DNA from: an uncultured Novosphingobium sp.
GTDB taxonomy: Bacteria > Pseudomonadota > Alphaproteobacteria > Sphingomonadales > Sphingomonadaceae
Assembly: GCA_938005655.1 (NCBI GenBank)
Contig: CALLNA010000288.1
Location: 1 to 11,872 of the forward strand
DNA length: 11,872 nt
Reading direction: 5' to 3'
Shown here: positions 6,973 through 11,872 of the stretch, piece after piece
Numbering within the stretch: the stretch's first letter is position 1
Layout of the letters: every line of letters starts with the position of its first letter
Program-made: the position numbers and the translations under genes
Notes under the pieces: generated by a model
What the model was told of the DNA's origin: nothing
Database searches by the model: none
Seen by the model: only the letters and a program-made list of their open reading frames with translations

Positions 6973-7955
6973 GCGCGATCGTCGCCCGGGGCCATTGGCG
7001 CACGACCGCGCTGACCCTGGCCGTGGTCCTGGCGCTGCTCGTCGCCGGCATGGCCTCGGGCGGCCTGCGCGCGCTGATCGACGAGGCGGCGGACAAGATC
7101 GGCCCGCTCGCCGTTGCCGCGACCCTGCCGGCGCAGATCGCCGCGATCCTGCTCTGCTCCGCCGCGCTCTGGGTCCTGCGGCCCGGCGTCGGCTTCTGGG
7201 GCTGCCTCAACTCGCGGCTGCTGCGCGACGCGGGCGACAACCTGCTGGTCTTCCTCCCCGGCCTGGGCGAGGTGATCGGGGCGCGGGCGCTGGTCCTCTC
7301 GGGCGGGCGGACCCGCGCCGCCGTGACCGCCAGCGCGCTCGACAAGTTCGCCGAGACGGCGGCGCAGGTGCCCTACATCATCCTTGCCGCCGTCATCCTC
7401 CTGCGCGGCTGGCGGCACGACTGGAACGAGGCCCTGCCCGGCCTCGCCACGGTCCTCGCGATCCTTGCCGGCCTCGTCGCCCTGGGGCTGGTCCTGTGGT
7501 GGCTGAGCCGGGCGCGCGACGGCCTTGCCGGGCGCTTCGCCGCCTGGGCGCGGGGCCACGCCAGCCTGCTCGTCGCCGAGATGAAGGTGCAGAAGGCCGG
7601 GCTCCCCGCCAGCCTCGGCCTGCACTTCGTCGCCTGGATCATGGGCGGCGTGCAGATCTGGATGGCGAGCCGCGCGCTCGGCTTCGAGGTCAGCCTCTAC
7701 GAGGGCATCGCGCTGGAAAGCGCCGCCTATGCCGGGCGGGCGATCCTGTTCTTCATCCCCGCCGGGCTCGTCACCCAGGAGGCCGGGCTCGTCGCCGCCG
7801 GGCTGATCTTCGGGCTGGCCCCGGCCGAGGCCCTGGCGCTCGGCCTGGTGCTGCGCCTGCGCGACGTGGTGCTGGGCGTGCCGCTGCTCGCCTGGCCGCT
7901 CCACGAGTACCGCCACGCCCGCCGGGCGCGCAAGCGGGTCACGGAGCCGGCTTGA
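6969..7955 (+). CDS. hpnL: HpnL, polytopic membrane protein (lysylphosphatidylglycerol synthase TM-like)
   Basis: The 328-residue integral membrane protein starts at ATG 6969, overlapping the preceding stop by 4 bp (ATGA), so translation is probably coupled. Hydrophobic segments lie at about 12-32, 46-70, 133-146, 157-179, 214-233, 252-268, 271-292 and 296-310. Conserved-looking stretches are NLLVFLPGLGEVIGARAL (91-108) and FFIPAGLVTQEAGLVAAGLI (261-280), typical of the membrane domain shared with lysylphosphatidylglycerol synthases (flippase-like). HpnL proteins occur in hopanoid clusters, but their biochemical role is not established; a role in lipid movement or in presenting substrate is inference. 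Its 3' end overlaps the convergent mlaA gene by 17 bp. It could be annotated only as a YbhN-like membrane protein, though position in an hpnI-hpnK operon favours HpnL. Confidence 0.85.
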   Translation: MSAIVARGHWRTTALTLAVVLALLVAGMASGGLRALIDEAADKIGPLAVAATLPAQIAAILLCSAALWVLRPGVGFWGCLNSRLLRDAGDNLLVFLPGLGEVIGARALVLSGGRTRAAVTASALDKFAETAAQVPYIILAAVILLRGWRHDWNEALPGLATVLAILAGLVALGLVLWWLSRARDGLAGRFAAWARGHASLLVAEMKVQKAGLPASLGLHFVAWIMGGVQIWMASRALGFEVSLYEGIALESAAYAGRAILFFIPAGLVTQEAGLVAAGLIFGLAPAEALALGLVLRLRDVVLGVPLLAWPLHEYRHARRARKRVTEPA

Positions 7956-9150
7956 CCGCTTCCTCGGGCGCGGGCGCCGCGGGCTGGGGCGTCGCCGGCT
8001 CGGGCGTCGCGGCGGGCGCGGCCGGGTCGATCAGGGGATCGTCGAGCAGGGCGGGCGCGGCCGGCGCGGCGGTCCCGAAGTCGCCGGGATTCTTGCCGTC
8101 GGGCGCCTTCAGCCGGTCGATCTCGCCCTGGCGGTCCTGCAACCAGGTCTCGCGGAAGGTCGCATAGGGATCGACCGCATCCTCCAGCATGGCCTTGAGG
8201 TCCTGGTCGTTGTTGGCCCGGTCGTCGAGCCCGCTGAGCGAGGTCATGGCCGTGCCGCGCCCGTGGCGGAAGATCGGGTTGTCGAACAGCGGGAGGAAGG
8301 TCTCGAAGCGGTCGGCCTCGTCGCGCAGCGTGGTCGGCCCGAGGATCGGCAGGTAGAGGTAGGGGCCCGGCTTCACCCCCCAGAAGGCCAGGGTGTTGCC
8401 GAAGCGGTTGCCGTGGTGCGGCAGGTTGAACTTCTTGTCCTTGGCGACGTCGAACAGCCCGCCGATGCCGAGCAGGGTGTTGAGCAGGAAGCGGGCGAGC
8501 GAGCGCACCGCCCGCTGCGGCTTGAGCTGGAGCAGGTCGTTGAGGATGATGATCGGCGCGCCCCAGTTGGACAGGACGTTGTGCAGCCCGTCGCGCGCCG
8601 GCTTGGGAGTGACCTTCTGGAAGCCGAGGGCAAGGGGGCGCAGCACCGCCTTGTCGATCACCATCGAGACCGCGAAGCTGACCCGGTTGAACCCTTCGAG
8701 CGGATCGTTGGCCGGCTTGATCTGCTGGGCCAGCTCGGCCTCGAAGGGGTCGGCGGCGGCCTCCCCGCCCGCCGGAGCCTCGCCCGCCGCCGCGGCGGCC
8801 TCGGCCGGCGTGCCCTCCGTCGTGGCCGCCGTGGCGGCCTCGGCGGGTGCGGTCTCGGCGGCGGCGGCCGGGTCCTTCAGTTCGTCGAACTCGTCCTTGG
8901 GGGCCTCCTCGCCCTGGGCGGGCAGCACCGTGACCTCGCGCTTGCGGACGGGCGTGGCCGGCGGCTGCGCGGGGGGCGGGACGACCTGGCCGGGCCCGAA
9001 GATCGGCCGCTCCTGCTCGGCCAGGGCCATCACCCGGGGCGAGGCCTCGAGCGACCAGGCGGTGCGGATCATCGCCAGGGGCCGCTCGGGCGGCAGGCGG
9101 GGCGGCTCGGCGGCGGCGAGGGCGGGGACGATGAAGGCGGCGGCGGGCAT
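7939..9150 (-). CDS. mlaA: MlaA/VacJ-family outer-membrane lipid asymmetry protein, extended form
   Basis: The product is 403 residues. ATG 9148-9150 shares its A with the hpnK stop (TGATG), so translation is coupled. The MlaA core lies at about 145-335: NDPLEGFNR (148-156), GAPIIILNDLLQ (197-208), LLGIGGLFDVAKD (226-238), GPYLYLPILGPTTLRD (262-277) and DPYATFRE (327-334). MlaA extracts phospholipids from the outer leaflet of the outer membrane for the Mla retrograde pathway. It is far longer than E. coli MlaA (about 250 residues) because of an Ala/Glu/Pro-rich insertion (about 55-145) and an Ala/Pro-rich tail (about 357-403). The N-terminus (AAAFIVPALAAAEP) looks like a short signal sequence but lacks a charged start and any lipobox cysteine, so it may be exported without lipidation. 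Its place in a hopanoid operon suggests that hopanoid placement and outer-membrane lipid asymmetry are linked. Confidence 0.9.
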   Translation of the reverse strand: MPAAAFIVPALAAAEPPRLPPERPLAMIRTAWSLEASPRVMALAEQERPIFGPGQVVPPPAQPPATPVRKREVTVLPAQGEEAPKDEFDELKDPAAAAETAPAEAATAATTEGTPAEAAAAAGEAPAGGEAAADPFEAELAQQIKPANDPLEGFNRVSFAVSMVIDKAVLRPLALGFQKVTPKPARDGLHNVLSNWGAPIIILNDLLQLKPQRAVRSLARFLLNTLLGIGGLFDVAKDKKFNLPHHGNRFGNTLAFWGVKPGPYLYLPILGPTTLRDEADRFETFLPLFDNPIFRHGRGTAMTSLSGLDDRANNDQDLKAMLEDAVDPYATFRETWLQDRQGEIDRLKAPDGKNPGDFGTAAPAAPALLDDPLIDPAAPAATPEPATPQPAAPAPEEAVKPAP

Positions 9151-9971
9151 CAGGCGGCCATCCGTTCGGCGGGCGTGAACGCGGCGAAGCTGCCGCAGCG
9201 CACCCCGCCGTCCGCCAGCGCGCGCCTGACCGCCGGGTCGGTCAGGGCGGCCAGCTCGTCGCGATAGCGATAGCCTGGGGCATGGCCCGGCCAAGCGTCC
9301 TCGGTTGCCGGATGGCAGTAGATCTCGATCAGCCCGTCGACCGGGGTGGCGACCGCCTCGCGCATCCGCGCGGCGTCCATCGCCCCGGTCCAGCCCAGGC
9401 CGATGAAGCGGTCGTTGACGGTAAGCCCGGCGCGGCGCAGTCGCCCGCGGAGCTGGCGCGCCCACCAGCGCAGCGGCGCGGTCCCGCCGCGCTCGTAGGG
9501 CACCCGCATCGCCTTCATCCCATAGCGCGGCCCGATCCGCAGCACGGCCGAGGCGATCATCGGGTGGAGGTGGAAATGCTTGTGGGCGTTGACGTGGTCG
9601 AGCGGCAGGCCGGTCGCGGCGAAGGCCTGGAACTGCGCCTCGATCTCCGCCGCGAGCTGGGCGCGGGCCGCGGCGGAGCCGGCGATCGCCAGCGCCGTGC
9701 GCAGCATCGAATCGTGGAACCGCCCGTCCGTCCCGACCAGCGCGGGAATCCGCTCGGGCGGCAGGACCGGCGCCGCGTCGGCCAGGGCCAGGTGCAGCCC
9801 GACGCCGAGCCGGGGCAGCCGCCGCGCCCGCGCGACCGCGTCGGCGGCGGCGGCGCCCGAGACCATCAGGCTCGCCGCGGTGAGGATGCCCTCGACATGC
9901 GCGCGCTCCACGGCCTCGTTGACCGCGAGCGCCGCGCCGAAATCATCGGCGGTGACGATCAGGCCGCGCAT
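9150..9971 (-). CDS. hpnK: HpnK, hopanoid-associated deacetylase (YdjC/ChbG family)
   Basis: The 273-residue protein starts at ATG 9969-9971 with GGGGAGG a few nt upstream, 24 bp after the hpnJ stop. YdjC-family landmarks are TADDFG (7-12), GVGLHLALADA (56-66), the His-rich loop HVNAHKHFHLHP (126-137) and IYCHPAT (217-223). It should act in the cytoplasm, removing the acetyl group from N-acetylglucosaminyl-bacteriohopanetetrol to expose the free amine. It sits directly downstream of hpnJ, which acts on that product, and its stop overlaps the mlaA start. In the His-rich loop it has Asn128 where the paralogue at 6118-6972 has Asp; this HVNAH form is the one I associate with HpnK proteins, so this is probably the standard HpnK. 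The family is clear; the substrate is taken from the Burkholderia work and the neighbours. Confidence 0.93.
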   Translation of the reverse strand: MRGLIVTADDFGAALAVNEAVERAHVEGILTAASLMVSGAAAADAVARARRLPRLGVGLHLALADAAPVLPPERIPALVGTDGRFHDSMLRTALAIAGSAAARAQLAAEIEAQFQAFAATGLPLDHVNAHKHFHLHPMIASAVLRIGPRYGMKAMRVPYERGGTAPLRWWARQLRGRLRRAGLTVNDRFIGLGWTGAMDAARMREAVATPVDGLIEIYCHPATEDAWPGHAPGYRYRDELAALTDPAVRRALADGGVRCGSFAAFTPAERMAA

Positions 9972-9995
9972 GTCCCTCCCCTGGCGGCCGCGGCC

Positions 9996-11441
9996 TCAGG
10001 CCGCTTCCTTGCGCTTGCGCAGGAAGTCGAAGAATTCGACGCCCTCGCGCAGGCGGCGCTTCATCATGTCCCAGTCGCGCAGCATCTCGCCCATGATCGC
10101 GCCGATCTTGCGCGGGCGGAAGTAGAAGCGCTTGTACATCTCCTCGACCTTGTCGAAGATCACCTCGGACGAGAGGTGCGGATAGGATAGCTGCGCGATC
10201 TGGGTGCCGCCGTCGGTCAGCAGGTGGTCGCTGCCGTCGAACCAGCCGTTCTCGGTCGCCTGCTTGTAGAGGAAGGTCCCCGGATAGGGCGCCGCCAGGC
10301 TGACCTGGATCGTGTGCGGGTTCAGCTCCATCGCGTAGCGGATGGTCTCCTCGATCGTCTCCAGCGTCTCGCCGGGCAGGCCGAGGATGAAGGTGCCGTG
10401 GATCGTCAGGCCGAGGTCGTGCGCGTCCTTGGTGAAGCGCCGGGCGACGTCGGTCCGCAGGCCCTTCTTGATGTTGTGGAGGATCTGCTGGTTGCCGCTC
10501 TCGTAGCCGACCAGCAGCACGCGGCAGCCGCCTTCCTTCATCGCCTTGAGCACGGGCTGGGGCACGTTGGCCTTGGCGTTGCAGCCCCAGGTGACGGGGA
10601 AGCCCGGCGTGCCGAAGCCGAGCTTGCGGAGCTCCTTCGACAGCTCGGTCACGTGCTCGTGCGCGTCGGCCAGGGTGTCGTCGTCGAAGAAGATCTCCTT
10701 CACCTCGGGCATCTCGCGCAGGATGTACTGCACCTCCTCGATCACCTTGGGGACCGAGCGGTAGCGGTAGTTGTGGCCCGAGATGGTCTGCGGCCAGAGG
10801 CAGAAGGTGCAGCGGCTCTTGCAGCCCCGCCCGGTGTAGAACGAGACGTAGGGGTGGCGCTGGTAGCCGCCGAAGTACTTGGTGAAGTCGAGGTGCTTCT
10901 TGTAGACCGGCGAGACCATCGGGAGGACGTCCATGTCCTCGATGATCGCGCGGTCCTTGTTGCGGACGAAGGCCCCGTCCGGCCCGCGCCAGGTGATCCC
11001 GTCGACCTCGGCCAGCGGCTTGCCCTCGGCGATCTCGACCAGGGTGAAGTCGTATTCCTCGCGCGCGACGAAATCGAGCGCCGGGCAGGCGGCCAGGCTC
11101 TCGTCCGGCTGGATCGCGACCTTGGCGCCGACCATGCCGAGCAGGCAGTCCGGGTTGCGCGCCTTGACCAGCTCGGCGGTGCGGCAGTCCTGGTTGAAGC
11201 TCGGCGTCGAGGTGTGGAGGATGACCAGCTCCATCCCGTCGATCTCGTGGGCGATGTCGTCCCACGACTGGTCGTGCGCCGGGGCGTCGATCAGGCGTGA
11301 GCCCTCGATCATCGCCGCGGGCTGGGCGAGCCAGGTCGGATACCAGAAGCTCTTGACCTCGCGCTTCATCTGGTAGCGCGCGCCGGCGCCGCCGTCATAG
11401 CCGTCGAACGACGGGCCCTGCATCAAAAGGGTACGCTTCAT
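9996..11441 (-). CDS. hpnJ: HpnJ, hopanoid-associated radical SAM enzyme
   Basis: The 481-residue protein matches the layout of cobalamin-domain radical SAM enzymes. An N-terminal B12-binding-like Rossmann region (about 1-150) includes LVILHTSTPSF (72-82). The radical SAM domain follows, with the [4Fe-4S]-binding CxxxCxxC motif at C207, C211 and C214 (RGCKSRCTFCLW). Further typical blocks are EIFFDDDTL (249-257), WGCNAKAN (285-292), LLVGYESGNQQIL (309-321) and GTFILGLPGET (349-359). In Burkholderia cenocepacia HpnJ converts glucosaminyl-bacteriohopanetetrol into the cyclitol ether, a ring rearrangement of the sugar. It starts at ATG 11439-11441 with a GAGAG ribosome site, 12 bp after the stop of an HpnI-like gene and 24 bp before hpnK, which fits one operon. 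No anomaly was noted. It is the only hpnJ in the window although hpnI and hpnK are each present twice. Confidence 0.95.
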   Translation of the reverse strand: MKRTLLMQGPSFDGYDGGAGARYQMKREVKSFWYPTWLAQPAAMIEGSRLIDAPAHDQSWDDIAHEIDGMELVILHTSTPSFNQDCRTAELVKARNPDCLLGMVGAKVAIQPDESLAACPALDFVAREEYDFTLVEIAEGKPLAEVDGITWRGPDGAFVRNKDRAIIEDMDVLPMVSPVYKKHLDFTKYFGGYQRHPYVSFYTGRGCKSRCTFCLWPQTISGHNYRYRSVPKVIEEVQYILREMPEVKEIFFDDDTLADAHEHVTELSKELRKLGFGTPGFPVTWGCNAKANVPQPVLKAMKEGGCRVLLVGYESGNQQILHNIKKGLRTDVARRFTKDAHDLGLTIHGTFILGLPGETLETIEETIRYAMELNPHTIQVSLAAPYPGTFLYKQATENGWFDGSDHLLTDGGTQIAQLSYPHLSSEVIFDKVEEMYKRFYFRPRKIGAIMGEMLRDWDMMKRRLREGVEFFDFLRKRKEAA

Positions 11442-11453
11442 CAGTCTCTCTTT

Positions 11454-11872
11454 TCAGGCGCTTATCCGCCCATCGGCTGCGATCCGGAGCGCGTTACCAC
11501 GCCAATCGATCTTTCGCACGGTAAAGCTGGCCGCAAACACGAGGAATTCCACCGAGTCAATCAAAGGCAGCCACCACAGGGCGGCGGACCGCGCTCCGGC
11601 GATGCGGTCGGCGCGGATCGCGACCGCCAGCCGCACGGCGAGGGCGGCCATGGTGAGCACCGTTCCTGTCGCGGGCATGAACGGCACGGCGAGCAGAGCC
11701 AAGGGCAGCGGCCGGGTGACGATCGAGCCGGCGTAGCCCCAGGGTTGCAGCCCGCGGATCGTTGCCGCCCAGCGCAGTTTCTGCCGCCACAGCGCGGCGA
11801 AGGAGCGCTCGGTACAGGCATGGGTCAGCAGCAGCGGCGGGATCGCGACCGTCAGGCCGCGCCCGGCCACGG
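11454..11872 (-). CDS. hpnI: HpnI-like glycosyltransferase, C-terminal part only (cut by window edge)
   Basis: The minus strand is open from the right edge to the stop at 11454-11456, giving the last 139 or so residues; the true start lies beyond the window. The segment aligns with the last 140 residues of the HpnI at 4963-6117: a VTFVPK-like strand (LTVAIPP), the (Q/R)XXRW signature as QKLRW, an IRG turn, two hydrophobic segments, and a final KIDWRG signature. It is therefore the acceptor-binding and membrane-anchor end of a family 21-like glycosyltransferase. The catalytic DXD region is not visible, so activity cannot be judged. It sits 12 bp upstream of hpnJ and probably leads that operon. 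It is a distant paralogue of the other HpnI, and its last 45 or so codons (about 11454-11580) are clearly less GC-rich than the rest of the window. Confidence 0.8.
   Translation of the reverse strand, partial: VAGRGLTVAIPPLLLTHACTERSFAALWRQKLRWAATIRGLQPWGYAGSIVTRPLPLALLAVPFMPATGTVLTMAALAVRLAVAIRADRIAGARSAALWWLPLIDSVEFLVFAASFTVRKIDWRGNALRIAADGRISA

Noticed and set aside
5880..7955. Plus-strand frame of 691 codons that ends with the HpnL sequence.
   Set aside because: Only the part from ATG 6969 is real. The upstream part is an out-of-frame shadow of hpnI and hpnK, and the ATGA overlap at 6969 marks the true start.
9943..11300. Long alternative frames on both strands over hpnJ (9943-11265 minus and 10224-11300 plus).
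   Set aside because: These are low-complexity shadows. The hpnJ frame carries the CxxxCxxC cluster and other radical SAM motifs.

Overview
This window is very GC-rich and almost fully coding. It looks like an alphaproteobacterial chromosome, most likely a sphingomonad. That placement is an inference from the gene families, the codon use and a typical intergenic palindrome; no rRNA or other marker gene is present. Its core (about 2.2-11.9 kb) is a hopanoid side-chain tailoring and lipid-trafficking locus. The left end (0-2.2 kb) holds two TetR-family regulators and an alpha/beta hydrolase.

Layout. 1-614 (-): TetR regulator, cut by the left edge, with a palindrome in its upstream region. 722-1375 (-): second TetR regulator, divergent from an alpha/beta hydrolase (1454-2188 +); a near-perfect 20-bp operator-like palindrome lies between them. 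2192-4807 (-): HpnN, the RND-type hopanoid transporter, convergent with the hydrolase. 4963-7955 (+): a tight three-gene operon of HpnI glycosyltransferase, HpnK-like deacetylase and HpnL membrane protein. 7939-11872 (-): a second operon, read right to left, of an HpnI-like glycosyltransferase (cut by the right edge), HpnJ radical SAM enzyme, HpnK deacetylase and MlaA-type outer-membrane lipid protein. The two operons converge and overlap by 17 bp at their 3' ends.

How the genes fit together. In the characterised pathway (Burkholderia cenocepacia), HpnI adds N-acetylglucosamine to bacteriohopanetetrol, HpnK removes the acetyl group, and HpnJ turns the glucosaminyl product into the cyclitol ether. 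HpnN then moves hopanoids toward the outer membrane. Here HpnI and HpnK both occur twice but HpnJ only once, so the window may encode two parallel modification branches. The hopanoid skeleton genes (squalene synthesis, shc, hpnG/H/O) are not in the window.

Points worth a second look are the duplicated hpnI/hpnK pairs; a deacetylase gene that appears to start at CTG directly after, and in frame with, the hpnI stop codon; a change in the metal-site loop between the two HpnK copies; an MlaA with long Ala/Pro/Glu-rich extensions and no lipobox cysteine; and two operator-like palindromes beside the TetR genes. No RNA genes, CRISPR arrays or insertion sequences were seen.
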